NCBI GenBank assembly: GCA_038106575.1
Contig: JAYOED010000002.1
Span: forward strand, 17,207 to 81,206
Source: Ga0077527 sp038106575
GTDB lineage: Bacteria > Pseudomonadota > Gammaproteobacteria > Burkholderiales > SG8-41
Reading direction: 5' to 3'
Length of the DNA: 64,000 nucleotides
Made by a program: the position numbers and the translations under genes
Part shown: positions 8,654 through 17,223 of the stretch, one piece after another
Position numbering within the stretch: position 1 is the stretch's first letter
Layout: every line of letters starts with the position of its first letter
Notes under the pieces: model-generated
Database searches by the model: none
What the model was told of the DNA's origin: nothing
The model's input: only the letters and a program-made list of their open reading frames with translations

Positions 8654-9171
8654 ATACCTGGTTACGTGATCCGACCGCTGAAACCGGAGCAGTAATGCGC
8701 GCGCGCCGCGCACCGCCGCCGTCGCTCGATGGACTGACGCTGGCACTGTTCGAGATCGGCAAAACGCGCAGCGATGAATTCTTCGACACCATCGAAAAAC
8801 GCATGGCCGAGCGCGGCATCAAAACCCGGCGCTATGCCAAGCCGACCAATGCCAAGGTTGCGCCCAAGGAAGTGGTCGACAAGGTCGTGGCTGAAGCCGA
8901 TGTGGTGATGATCGGCTTGTCCGACTGAGGGTCATGCACCTCGTGCAGTCTGCACGACCTCATGACTTTCGATGCGCTTGGTCTGCCGGGGGTTTCGGTG
9001 GTGACCACCGAGTTCAGGGACGCCATTGTTTCGCAAAGCCGCGCGCTGGGTTTTGATCCTGCAATTGTGTTCGTTCCGCATCCAGTCCAGAATCGCACCG
9101 CTGAAGAACTTGTGGCGCTGGCTGATGCGGCTGTAGCGCCGGCCCTGCAGGCATTAACAAAAATAAATTAA
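8650..9171 (+). CDS. UGSC family selenoprotein (in-frame UGA read as selenocysteine)
   Basis: Read through the TGA at 8926-8928, the gene encodes 173 residues with Sec at position 93, giving the sequence LSD-U-GSCTSCSLHD. This matches the UGSC family, named for a conserved motif whose first residue is Sec (or Cys in homologues). The upstream part (about 92 residues) and downstream part (80 residues, with GVSVVTTEF and FVPHPVQNRT) are in one frame and form one domain. A CxxC (C96, C99) follows the Sec. A SECIS-like hairpin starts just after the UGA. It is the last gene of the operon, followed by a terminator at 9197-9224. Expression needs selA, selB, selC and selD elsewhere in the genome. A redox role is likely; the substrate is unknown. 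Confidence 0.88.
8926..8966 (+). promoter_or_regulatory. Bacterial SECIS element
   Basis: Directly after the UGA an RNA hairpin can form: outer stem 8931-8936 with 8961-8966 (GTCATG/CATGAC, 6 pairs), an asymmetric internal loop, inner stem 8941-8947 with 8951-8957 (TCGTGCA/TGCACGA, 7 pairs) and apical loop GUC at 8948-8950. The distance of 19 bases from UGA to the loop and the loop context GCA-GUC-UGC closely match the E. coli fdhF SECIS (GCA-GGUC-UGC). It would recruit SelB with Sec-tRNA. The structure was found by eye. Confidence 0.85.
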
Positions 9172-9196
9172 TACAAATACTTGTATAGATTTCCGG

Positions 9197-9224
9197 GCGG
9201 CGCTCGATTGCGCCGCATTTTTTT
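9197..9224 (+). terminator. Rho-independent terminator of the selenoprotein operon
   Basis: A 7-pair GC stem (9197-9203 with 9210-9216), a TCGATT loop, and a run of seven T at 9218-9224. It lies 25 bases after the selenoprotein stop and separates that operon from the ketopantoate-reductase-like gene. Confidence 0.85.
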
Positions 9225-9259
9225 GCTGACTTTAGGCGGATTCAATCAAAGGCTGATTC

Positions 9260-10276
9260 ATGAAAATCCTGGTTTACGGTGCAGGCGCCATCGGCGGTTA
9301 TCTGGGGGCGATACTGACGGCGGCCGGCGAAGATGTCACGCTAGTGGCCCGTGGCGCGCAGTATGACGCTTTGTACTCGCGTGGCATCCGGCTTGAGGGC
9401 CCGAAGAGCGGGCGGCTGGAGCCGATCAAGGTGCGCGTATGCAAACCCGGCGAGGAAAAGGGGCTGTTCGACACCATCTTCGTTACGCTGAAATCGCAGC
9501 AGATGGCCGATGCCGCGCAGCACCTCAAGGGACTGGCAACGAAGGACGGCGTGTTCGTATTTCCGCAGAACGGCCTGCCGTGGTGGTACTTCCAGGCCAT
9601 CGAATCGAAATTCAAGGGAACGCAGCTGAAGACCCTGGATCCCAACGGCGTGCTGTCTCGGACCTTCGAGCCGCGGCAGATCATCGGCGGCGTGTCGCTG
9701 AAGCCCGCCGACCTCGTTGAACCTGGTTACATCCGTCTGGTCGACAACGATACCGAGGCGCTGGTGATGGGCGAGATCGACAACAGTGTGACGCCGCGGG
9801 TCCAAGCGCTAGGCACAATGATGACCCGCGCGGGCTGGAACGGCCGTGTGGTGAAGGACATCCGCAAGGCCAAGTGGAGCAAGCTGCTCGGCAATGCGAC
9901 CTGGAACCCGCTGGGGGGTATTACTCAATCTACGGCCAAAGAGGTGGCTGCTTTTCCCGGCACCCAGCCGCTGGCAGTGGTGGTGATGCGCGAAATCATG
10001 GCGGTCTCGGCTGCGGTCGGCACGCCTCTCGACGGCGATCCGGTGGAGATGGTTGCTGTCGCGGCGAAGCGTGCTTCGATTCCGTCATCAACGCTGCAGG
10101 ACGTGCGCGCCGGCCGGCCGCTGGAGATGGATGCCATCGTCAACGTCATACTCGAGCTGGGCGCGATGACCGGCGTGGCGACGCCGTCGCTGAACGTGGT
10201 GGCGGCGTGCGTGAACCTGCTCAATCAACGCATCAGCGCGGACGGCGTGGCAATCAAACCGGTGAAGCGGGTTTAA
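9260..10276 (+). CDS. 2-dehydropantoate 2-reductase family protein
   Basis: A 338-residue protein of the ApbA/PanE fold. It opens with a Rossmann motif GAGAIGGYLG (residues 7-16) and has NGLPWWYF near residue 100 (NG motif of the family), a Lys in KAKWSKLLGNATWNPL near 206 that matches the conserved catalytic Lys/Asn region, and a helical C-terminal dimer domain. The canonical reaction is NADPH-dependent reduction of ketopantoate in coenzyme A synthesis, but many PanE-like paralogues act on other 2-oxoacids. The neighbours are not pantothenate genes, so I leave the symbol blank. It begins after a strong terminator and converges on the second aldo/keto reductase. Confidence 0.87.
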   Translation: MKILVYGAGAIGGYLGAILTAAGEDVTLVARGAQYDALYSRGIRLEGPKSGRLEPIKVRVCKPGEEKGLFDTIFVTLKSQQMADAAQHLKGLATKDGVFVFPQNGLPWWYFQAIESKFKGTQLKTLDPNGVLSRTFEPRQIIGGVSLKPADLVEPGYIRLVDNDTEALVMGEIDNSVTPRVQALGTMMTRAGWNGRVVKDIRKAKWSKLLGNATWNPLGGITQSTAKEVAAFPGTQPLAVVVMREIMAVSAAVGTPLDGDPVEMVAVAAKRASIPSSTLQDVRAGRPLEMDAIVNVILELGAMTGVATPSLNVVAACVNLLNQRISADGVAIKPVKRV

Positions 10277-10308
10277 TCGCGCAGCTGCCTGCTGCGGCAG
10301 CGCGAGAA

Positions 10309-11271
10309 TCAGCCCAGCGCGTCGATGTGCGCACGCATGCGCCTGCGCATGGACTCGTCCGGCAGCCGGCCGCGCCCGGCATTGAGGTTGTCGATCATGT
10401 ATTCGACCTTGTCGGTGCCGGGAATCACGGCATTCACGGCCTTTTCCGCAAGCAGGTATTTGAGGAAGAACTGTCCCCAGGTGGAGGCGTCGAATTCCTT
10501 CGCCCAGTCCGGCACCGGCTTGCCGCGCACCGCGCGGAACAGGCTGGCGCGGCCGAAGGGCAGGTTGCACAGCAGCGCGGTGCCGGTATCGGCGGCGACT
10601 TTCAGTAGCCGGTTCTCGACACTGCGCTCGGCCATCGAGTAGTTGACCTGGATAAAGTCGATTTTGTCCAGCTGCATGATTTCGATCAGGCGGTCGTTGG
10701 CATCTTCCTGGCGCTGCGAGTGGGTGACGCCGATGTAGCGGAAGTGTCCCTGCTGCTTCCATTCACGCACGATGGCGAGTTGTGAAGCGACCCTGCCGCG
10801 ATCCTGGAAGCCGACGTTGTGCAACTGCATCAGGTCGAACTTCCGCGTGTGCAGCCGCTGTTGCGAGCGTTTCATCTGCGCAATGACTGCGTCATTGTCG
10901 TTGGCGCGCACCTTGGTGGCGAGGAATACCTGGTCGCGCACCTTGAGGTCGGCGAGCAGATCGCCGACCACCGCTTCGGCTGAGCCGTAGGAAGGCGCGG
11001 TGTCGATCAGCTTGGCTCCGCCGCCGAGCAGCGTGCGGATGACTGTCGCACGTTCGGCGCGTTGAGCCGTGTCGTCATCGATGTCGAACACGATCGCAGT
11101 GCCGATGCCGATCACCGGCAGCAGTTCGCCGCTTTTCGGAATCTTGCGGCTGAGCAGCGGTCCTGCTGCGGCCTGTGCCCAGGACAGTCCGGGCAGCACG
11201 CTGGCTGCTGTCAATCCGGCACCCATGGCTAGGATGTCACGGCGCGAATATAACCTGTTGTCTTTATTCAT
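10309..11271 (-). CDS. Aldo/keto reductase with Tat signal peptide (second copy)
   Basis: A 320-residue paralogue of the gene at 6148-7083. It has a twin-arginine signal (SRRDIL, residues 9-14) and a hydrophobic stretch ending in an ALA-type site near SWAQAA (about residue 34). Catalytic residues are present: Asp and Tyr in IDTAPSYG, Lys in LATKVR, His in MQLHN. Both copies keep the same C-terminal block (IPGTDKVEYMIDNL here, IPGTRLVRHIEDNM there), so they belong to one subfamily. It lies 15 bases downstream of an MFS gene on the same strand and may be cotranscribed with it. The substrate and the source of reducing power outside the cytoplasm are unknown. Confidence 0.9.
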   Translation of the reverse strand: MNKDNRLYSRRDILAMGAGLTAASVLPGLSWAQAAAGPLLSRKIPKSGELLPVIGIGTAIVFDIDDDTAQRAERATVIRTLLGGGAKLIDTAPSYGSAEAVVGDLLADLKVRDQVFLATKVRANDNDAVIAQMKRSQQRLHTRKFDLMQLHNVGFQDRGRVASQLAIVREWKQQGHFRYIGVTHSQRQEDANDRLIEIMQLDKIDFIQVNYSMAERSVENRLLKVAADTGTALLCNLPFGRASLFRAVRGKPVPDWAKEFDASTWGQFFLKYLLAEKAVNAVIPGTDKVEYMIDNLNAGRGRLPDESMRRRMRAHIDALG

Positions 11272-11286
11272 AAATCAGGACTCCAT

Positions 11287-12591
11287 TCAAGGTGGGGTAG
11301 TGCGGTTCAGGGTGCGTTGTTCGTGGGCGCGGCCGAGCAGCAGAGCGATGAGCAGCCAGCCGGCGGTAACCGGTACCGTGGCGAACGAAATTGTCGAAGA
11401 CTCCATGCCTGAACCGCGCAGCGCGTGAAACAGCCAGCCGCTGACGGCATCGCCGCCGCGGAATACCACATTGTCGATCACGTACTTGGCCTTGTATTTT
11501 TCCTCGCGGTCGACGACGGTGAACAGCACTTCACGCGCCGGATTCGAGATCGCAAAATTCGCCGCGCGCTGCACGGCCTGGAAGGCGATGACCACCCACA
11601 ACATCGGCGTCAGTGCCAGCACGAGGAAGCCTGCGGCGAACACCAGCGGCAGAAAAGCGGCGGCGGGGCCGGCGCCGAATCGCCGGATCAGTTTGCCGGT
11701 GGCGAAAAACTGCACGGCGATGGTGAGCAGGCTCACTGCGAGGTCGATGCGCGCGAATATGGCCGTGCGCCGGTTGGGATCGTCGGTCAGCGAGGCGACG
11801 ATGCCGGCCTGCTGGAAGTAAAGAAAGGTGCCGGCCAGCGACAGCAGGGCCACCCACAGCGCGATACCGGCGAGGTAGGGTGAGCGCAACACCATCATCA
11901 GTCCGGCGATCCAGCCGCCGCCGAGTCCGCTGTCCGGTCTGGCTGCGGTTTGTCCCGGTGCATTGTCGCCTTTCAGTTCAGGTGCTGCGTTCTCCAGGCG
12001 CATTGCGCAGAACACGGCCGCTTCCAGCAGCAGTAACGCGATCAGCAGCAGGTGGGCGCGACCGATGACTTCGGCCAGCGTAACCGCGATGGTCGGGCCG
12101 AGCAGGGCGCCCGCGGAGCCGCCGGCGGCAATGAAGCCGAACAGGCGCTTGCCTTGTTCCGACTGGTAGAGATCGGCCATGAAAGACCAGAACACCGAGA
12201 CCGCGAACAGGTTGAACACGCTAATCCAGACGAAAAACACCTGCGCCGTTTGCGCCATCGCGACTTTTAGCACGAGCAGCAACCAGAAGATCGCGATGTT
12301 GGCGGCGAAGAAGTGATAGACCAGCGGAATGAACCTGCGGCGCGGCACGCGTGCGACCACGGCGCCGAATACCGGCACCGCGGCGAGCATCACGAAGAAC
12401 GTCGCGGTGAACAGCCACGGCAGGTTTTTGACGCCGCCGGCGATGCCCATTTCGTCGCGTACCGGGCGCAGCACGTAGTAGGCGGCGAGCAGGCAAAAGA
12501 AATAGGCGAATGACCACAGCAGCGCGCGGACTTCGGACGGGCGTACCGCAACAATGCGGGTCAGCCAAGGCTGTGCTGCAGGAGCTGCCAT
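11287..12591 (-). CDS. MFS-type transporter (nucleotide-carrier-like subgroup)
   Basis: About 434 residues with 12 hydrophobic spans. The first span block (AYYVLRPVRDEMGI) is typical of a bacterial MFS subgroup often described as distantly similar to ADP/ATP carrier proteins. The ATG at 12591 is preferred over the upstream ATG at 12657, because the 22 extra residues are Arg/Pro-rich and do not look coding. It is followed at once by the second Tat aldo/keto reductase on the same strand. The transported substrate cannot be inferred. Confidence 0.78.
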   Translation of the reverse strand: MAAPAAQPWLTRIVAVRPSEVRALLWSFAYFFCLLAAYYVLRPVRDEMGIAGGVKNLPWLFTATFFVMLAAVPVFGAVVARVPRRRFIPLVYHFFAANIAIFWLLLVLKVAMAQTAQVFFVWISVFNLFAVSVFWSFMADLYQSEQGKRLFGFIAAGGSAGALLGPTIAVTLAEVIGRAHLLLIALLLLEAAVFCAMRLENAAPELKGDNAPGQTAARPDSGLGGGWIAGLMMVLRSPYLAGIALWVALLSLAGTFLYFQQAGIVASLTDDPNRRTAIFARIDLAVSLLTIAVQFFATGKLIRRFGAGPAAAFLPLVFAAGFLVLALTPMLWVVIAFQAVQRAANFAISNPAREVLFTVVDREEKYKAKYVIDNVVFRGGDAVSGWLFHALRGSGMESSTISFATVPVTAGWLLIALLLGRAHEQRTLNRTTPP

Positions 12592-12872
12592 GTTCAGGGC
12601 GGCGGTGCGGGGTAAGTGATCGTGGGGATCGCGTTCAGGTCTGGTGCAGCGCGGCAACTATTATGGTTCAGCCACCGGATAAAAGCATCAGGTCGCCGGC
12701 AATATTTTGCCGGTATTTCCTGTGCACCATGAGGTCCAGGCCCGTGCGTCGGGCATGCGTCAGAGTTGGGAGGCGATGAACGCGTGGGTTACAATGTGCG
12801 GATCACGGAATCCGGTCCCCCGCTGACCTGTTTGCCGTAAGAAATCAAACAAATCCAGAGAGGAGCAATACC

Positions 12873-13847
12873 ATGCTGAGCCGCCGTTTTGTCGTGAGCC
12901 TGCTTGTCGCGTCAGCGCTGGTTATGAGTGCCGGTGTGGCTGCACAGGGTTATCCGAGCAAACCGATCCGCGTGATTGTGCCGTTTGGCGCGGGCGGTCC
13001 CGCCGACATCTACGCCCGTTACCTCGGTCAGCAGATGAACAAGCCGCTGGGACAGCCGTTCGTGGTCGAGAACCGGCCCGGCGCAGGTTCCATCATCGGC
13101 ACCGACATTGCTGCCAAGTCGGCGCCGGACGGTTACACGTTGCTGCTGATGTCGAACACGCACGCGATTAATGAATCGCTGATTCCGAAGAAACCGTTCC
13201 AGTTGATGCGCGATTTCGTGCCGGTGGCCCCGGTCAATTATTCTGACCTGGTGCTGGTGGTGCATCCCTCAGTGCCGGCGAAAAACGTCGGTGACCTGAT
13301 CAAGCTGGCCAAATCGACCAAGGGCGGGCTGAGCTATGCCTCGTCCGGCAACGGCACGCCGTACCATCTGGCCGGTGAATTGTTCAAGTCGATGGCCAAG
13401 GTCGATATCCTGCACGTGCCGCACAAGGGCAGCGGTGAGGCGCGCACCAGCGCTATGAGCGGCCAGGTGGACATGATGTTTGATGCAATCACCACGATGA
13501 CCCCGAACGTGCGTGCCGGTCGCGTGCGCGCGCTGGGCACTACCGGTCTCAAGCGCTCGAAGGTGCTGTCCGATGTCCCGACCGTGTCCGAATCCGGCGT
13601 CAAGGGTTATGAGTCGCCGATCTGGCTGGGCGTGATGGCGCCGGCCGGCACGCCGAAGGATATCGTCGAGAAACTGAACACTGAAATTTCCAAGGTGACC
13701 CGCAGTGCGAGTACCGTCGCGATGTACGACAAGCAGGGCGCACTCGGCCTGGTGATGACGACCGCGGGGTTCACCAAATATCTGAAAGACGACATTGCCA
13801 AGTGGGAGCGGGTGGTTCGCGTTTCGGGGGCGCGCCATAACCGCTGA
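12873..13847 (+). CDS. Bug/TctC family tripartite tricarboxylate transporter binding protein
   Basis: A 324-residue periplasmic binding protein. A Sec signal peptide is visible (MLSRRFVVSLLVASALVMSA, cleaved after VAAQ). The mature start YPSKPIRVIVPFGAGGPADI is the Bug family signature, with the conserved ENRPGAG loop near residue 70. It captures a carboxylate ligand for a TctAB-type membrane pair. It heads the operon whose TctB and TctA lie at 16729-18746. A GAGAGGAG ribosome-binding site precedes the ATG. The C-terminal residues after about 300 are slightly divergent but the length is normal. Confidence 0.94.
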   Translation: MLSRRFVVSLLVASALVMSAGVAAQGYPSKPIRVIVPFGAGGPADIYARYLGQQMNKPLGQPFVVENRPGAGSIIGTDIAAKSAPDGYTLLLMSNTHAINESLIPKKPFQLMRDFVPVAPVNYSDLVLVVHPSVPAKNVGDLIKLAKSTKGGLSYASSGNGTPYHLAGELFKSMAKVDILHVPHKGSGEARTSAMSGQVDMMFDAITTMTPNVRAGRVRALGTTGLKRSKVLSDVPTVSESGVKGYESPIWLGVMAPAGTPKDIVEKLNTEISKVTRSASTVAMYDKQGALGLVMTTAGFTKYLKDDIAKWERVVRVSGARHNR

Positions 13848-13885
13848 CAGGCATGGATACGATAACAAAGAGGAGCTGTTGAACA

Positions 13886-14773
13886 ATGCGTTTGGTTACT
13901 TTTTCGGATGACAAGGGCGCACGTTTGGGCGTGCACGATGTCGAGTCGAACACGATCGTCGATCTGGCCGCTTCGACCCGGCTGCCGAAGGAAATGACGG
14001 CTTTCGTTGCGCTCGGCAAGAACGGTCTTTCGCGCGCGCGCAAGGCGGTCAAGAGCGGGGAAGGGCGCATACCCTTCGACAGCGTCAAGCTGCTGGCGCC
14101 GTTTCCGCGACCGGCGAAGAACATTCTTTGCGTCGGCAAGAACTATCACGACCACGCCAAGGAGTTCCACAACAGCGGCTTTGATGCCAGCGCCGGCGCC
14201 AACGCCATTCCGGATGTTCCGATCATGTTCACCAAGTGGCCGAACTCGGTGATCGGACCCGGCGAAGCGATTCCCAGCGCCAACGACTACACCAATTCGG
14301 TGGATTACGAAGGCGAGCTCACCGTGGTGATGGGCGAAGGCGGACGCAACATCTCGCAGAAGAACGCCTACAAGCATGTCTACGGCTACACCATCGTCAA
14401 CGACGTCACCGCACGCACGTTGCAGAACCGGCACAAGCAGTGGTTCCTCGGCAAGAGCCCCGACGGTTTCTGCCCGATGGGGCCTTGCATCGTGACCGCG
14501 GATGAGATCAAGGACGTCACCCAGCTGCGGCTGATCACCAAGGTCAACGGCGAACTGCGCCAGGATGCCTATGTCAGCCAGCTGATTTTCGACATTCCGC
14601 GGCTGATCGAGGATGTGTCGAAGGTGATGACACTGGAGCCGGGCGACCTGATCGCCACCGGCACCTGCGCCGGCGTCGGCATCGGTTTCAATCCGCCCAA
14701 GTACCTGAAGCCGGGCGACCGTGTGGCCGTCACCATTGAGCCTATCGGCACGCTCGAAAATCCGGTGTCCTGA
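13886..14773 (+). CDS. Fumarylacetoacetate hydrolase family protein (first copy)
   Basis: A 295-residue FAH-fold enzyme. The C-terminal catalytic domain starts with ILCVGKNYHDHAKE near residue 90. Metal-binding acids appear in VDYEGELTVVMG (two Glu) and NDVTAR, followed by GPDGF-like KSPDGFCPMGPCIV and a GDLIATGTCAGVG loop. The family hydrolyses or decarboxylates beta-dicarbonyl carboxylates with a divalent metal. It is 38 bases after the Bug gene and 2 bases before a second FAH gene, so they form one transcript. The pairing with a carboxylate importer suggests catabolism of an aromatic or heterocyclic ring-cleavage product. Confidence 0.92.
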   Translation: MRLVTFSDDKGARLGVHDVESNTIVDLAASTRLPKEMTAFVALGKNGLSRARKAVKSGEGRIPFDSVKLLAPFPRPAKNILCVGKNYHDHAKEFHNSGFDASAGANAIPDVPIMFTKWPNSVIGPGEAIPSANDYTNSVDYEGELTVVMGEGGRNISQKNAYKHVYGYTIVNDVTARTLQNRHKQWFLGKSPDGFCPMGPCIVTADEIKDVTQLRLITKVNGELRQDAYVSQLIFDIPRLIEDVSKVMTLEPGDLIATGTCAGVGIGFNPPKYLKPGDRVAVTIEPIGTLENPVS

Positions 14774-14775
14774 TC

Positions 14776-15729
14776 ATGCGATTTGTCAGGTATGAACGCG
14801 GCGGCGTGCCGCGACTGGGCATTGTTGACGGCGACGGTGTCGTCGATCTGCTTGATGCCGCGCCCATCGGAATGCAGCCGGCGTTGCTGGCTGCTTTTTC
14901 CGACATGACGTTGCTGATTGCTGCGGGCGATGCCGGCCTGCAGGCGGCGCGGGCCGCGCTGAAGGCAGCGGGCAAGTCCGCACGCCAACCGCTCGACAGG
15001 CTGAAGCTGCGCGCACCGCTCGATCCGTCGCTGATCCTGTGCAGCGGCGAGAACTACTGGGATCACCGCGACGAAAAACCTGCAGTGACCCGCAAGGATC
15101 CGGAATTTTTCCTGAAGACCGGGCTCGGCGTGATCGGTCCCGGTGATGACATCGTGCGTGACGAGAAGGTCACCAAGAAACTCGATTATGAAACCGAACT
15201 GCTGATCGTGATCGGCAAACCTGGTCGTCATATCCGGGCGGCTCAGGCGCTGGACCATGTCTGGGGCTACAGCGTCATGAACGATGTCACCGCGCGCGAC
15301 CGCCAGGTGACACTGCGTCCCGACGGTTCGTCGGTCTACAACCTCGGACCCGGCAAGAATTTCGATACCTGTGCCCCGATCGGGCCGGCGATAGTGACCG
15401 CCGATGAGGTGGGCGATCCGCAGCGCCTGGCGCTGCGGACCACGGTCAACGGCGAACTGCGGCAGAGCAATTCGACGGAGAAGATGATCTGGACCTGCGC
15501 GCAACTGGTCGAATTTTTCTCGACCTTCGTCACGCTGCGCCCCGGCGTGGTCATCTCCACCGGGACGCCCGGCGGCACGGCCTGGGGCACCGACGAAGAA
15601 CTCGGCGGCAAGAAGCCGATGCGCAAGGATGTGGTAACCCCTAAGGGTTACCTGCAGCCCGGTGACGAGGTAACCTGCGAGATCGAAGGTGTGGGAAAAT
15701 TGACAAACAAGGTGGTTGCAGTAGCCTAA
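14776..15729 (+). CDS. Fumarylacetoacetate hydrolase family protein (second copy)
   Basis: A 317-residue FAH-fold enzyme, divergent from its neighbour but with the same motifs: LCSGENYWDHRDE near residue 90, LDYETELLIVIG with two metal-ligand Glu, VMNDVTARD, and VISTGTPGGT. Two adjacent FAH enzymes may work as hydratase and decarboxylase or as two subunits; this is inference. The gene starts 2 bases after the first FAH stop and is followed 36 bases later by the second Bug protein. Length is normal and no lesion is seen. Confidence 0.92.
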   Translation: MRFVRYERGGVPRLGIVDGDGVVDLLDAAPIGMQPALLAAFSDMTLLIAAGDAGLQAARAALKAAGKSARQPLDRLKLRAPLDPSLILCSGENYWDHRDEKPAVTRKDPEFFLKTGLGVIGPGDDIVRDEKVTKKLDYETELLIVIGKPGRHIRAAQALDHVWGYSVMNDVTARDRQVTLRPDGSSVYNLGPGKNFDTCAPIGPAIVTADEVGDPQRLALRTTVNGELRQSNSTEKMIWTCAQLVEFFSTFVTLRPGVVISTGTPGGTAWGTDEELGGKKPMRKDVVTPKGYLQPGDEVTCEIEGVGKLTNKVVAVA

Positions 15730-15765
15730 ATCTTGGCCGATAACTACAGCAGAGGAGAAAACACC

Positions 15766-16728
15766 ATGAAACGCATCGCACTGGCAGTATTTGCGGCGCT
15801 CGCCGCAGTGGGAGTACAGGCGCAGGATTTTCCGAGTCGCGCGCTGACTATGGTCGTGCCTTTCCCGCCGGGAGGTGTGGCTGATACCACCGGCAGGCCG
15901 ACTGCCGCGATCATGGAGAAATATCTCAAGCAGCCGGTGGCGATCAACAACCGGCCCGGCGCCGGTGGAGCCGTCGGCAATGCGGCGGTGGCTAACGCCA
16001 AGCCCGATGGCTACACCATGTTGATGGGTCTTTCCAGCGTTTCGGTGATTCCCGAAGCCGACAAGTTGTTCAACCGCAAGCCGGCCTACACGCTGAACCA
16101 GCTTGATCCGATCGCGCTGATCTCGGCGGATCCGATGATTCTGGTGGTGCACCCGTCGCTGCCGGTGAAGACCGTCAAGGAAGTGATTGCACTGGCGCGC
16201 AAGAACCCGGGGGAACTGTCGTTTTCCTCGTCCGGCGTCTACGGTGCGCTGCACATGCCGATGGAAATGTTCCTGCATGCAGCCAAGCTCAAAATGCGCC
16301 ACGTGCCGACCACCGGTGGCGGCCCGGCCCTAACCCAGTTGCTGGGTGGCCATGTCACGCTGACCGCGGGCGGTCCGGCGGCGATCCACGGCCACGTCAA
16401 GGCCGGCAAGCTGCGCACCATCGTCAGCTGGGGTGAAGATCGCCATCCGAACTATCCGACTGTCCCGACCTTCAGGGAGTCCGGCTACGACATCACTTAT
16501 TACATCTGGGCGGGGCTTTTCGTGCCGCACGGCACACCGCCGGCGGCCACCAAGGTATTGCGCGATGCGGTGCGCAAGGGTGTTGCCGATCCGGAATTCC
16601 AGGCGCAAATGAAGAAAATCAATTCGCCGATCAAGTATCTCGACTCACCGGACTTCGCCAAATATTGGGACGCTGATGCCAAGCGCCTGGCCGCAGTGGT
16701 GAAAATAGTCGGCAAGGTCAGCAAGTAA
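15766..16728 (+). CDS. Bug/TctC family tripartite tricarboxylate transporter binding protein (second copy)
   Basis: About 320 residues from the ATG at 15766, chosen because an AGAGGAG ribosome-binding site lies 8 bases before it and because it gives a clean signal peptide (MKRIALAVFAALAAVGVQAQ). The mature protein starts FPSRALTMVVPFPPGGVADT, with the NNRPGAGG loop. This is the copy adjacent to tctB and tctA, so it is the likelier ligand donor for that pair. The first Bug protein of the operon may deliver a second ligand or act as a sensor. The stop at 16728 abuts the tctB start. Confidence 0.94.
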   Translation: MKRIALAVFAALAAVGVQAQDFPSRALTMVVPFPPGGVADTTGRPTAAIMEKYLKQPVAINNRPGAGGAVGNAAVANAKPDGYTMLMGLSSVSVIPEADKLFNRKPAYTLNQLDPIALISADPMILVVHPSLPVKTVKEVIALARKNPGELSFSSSGVYGALHMPMEMFLHAAKLKMRHVPTTGGGPALTQLLGGHVTLTAGGPAAIHGHVKAGKLRTIVSWGEDRHPNYPTVPTFRESGYDITYYIWAGLFVPHGTPPAATKVLRDAVRKGVADPEFQAQMKKINSPIKYLDSPDFAKYWDADAKRLAAVVKIVGKVSK

Positions 16729-17223
16729 ATGGCGATTACGGAACAACCTTCAGAAATACCGCAACCAGAATCGCGTCGTGGCCTGAAGAGTGACCAGTTT
16801 TCCGGTCTGCTGCTGGTCGCTCTTGCCATCTATGTCTGGTGGCTGAACCGCCAGTTTCCGGTCGGAACGCTGGCTGATCCGGGCCCCGGCTATGTGCCAA
16901 TGCTGCTGTCGAGCGGACTGGCTCTCATCGGCCTGCTGGTGGCGATATTCGGTGGGCGATCGGTGTTGTTCAAGAACGTTGCGTGGCCGGAAGCGACGCG
17001 GGCGGTGATCATACTGATCGCGTGTTCGGTGGCAGCTTTTGCCCTTGAGCGCATCGGCTACCGGCTCACCGTCATGGCGTTTCTGGTGTTCTTCCTTGGC
17101 GTCATCGAGCGCAAGCACCCGCTGAAGGTGGTGCTGGTCTCGGTCAGCTTTAGTCTCGCATCGTTCTACATCATCGGCGATTTGTTGCACGTGCCGCTGC
17201 CTGTAGGACCGGCAGATTTCTAA
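16729..17223 (+). CDS. tctB: TctB-type small membrane subunit of tripartite tricarboxylate transporter
   Basis: A 164-residue protein with about four membrane spans (near residues 23-38, 53-74, 86-105 and 125-150) and the DPGPGYVPMLLS loop typical of TctB. It is the small integral membrane subunit that works with TctA. It starts directly after the second Bug gene and overlaps tctA by one base (TAATG at 17221-17225), so the stoichiometry is probably set by translational coupling. Confidence 0.88.
   Translation: MAITEQPSEIPQPESRRGLKSDQFSGLLLVALAIYVWWLNRQFPVGTLADPGPGYVPMLLSSGLALIGLLVAIFGGRSVLFKNVAWPEATRAVIILIACSVAAFALERIGYRLTVMAFLVFFLGVIERKHPLKVVLVSVSFSLASFYIIGDLLHVPLPVGPADF

Noticed and set aside
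8650..8928. Reading the UGSC gene as a 92-residue protein ending at the TGA
   Set aside because: The same frame continues for 80 codons with a conserved motif straddling the TGA and a SECIS hairpin, so termination there is less likely than Sec insertion.
9171..9186. Palindrome ATACAA-ATAC-TTGTAT over the selenoprotein stop codon
   Set aside because: It is short, AT-rich and overlaps a stop codon just before a terminator. No regulator or adjacent promoter gives it a role.
14569..16302. 577-codon minus-strand open frame across FAH and Bug genes
   Set aside because: GC-rich antisense reading; the opposite strand has clear FAH and Bug motifs with ribosome-binding sites.
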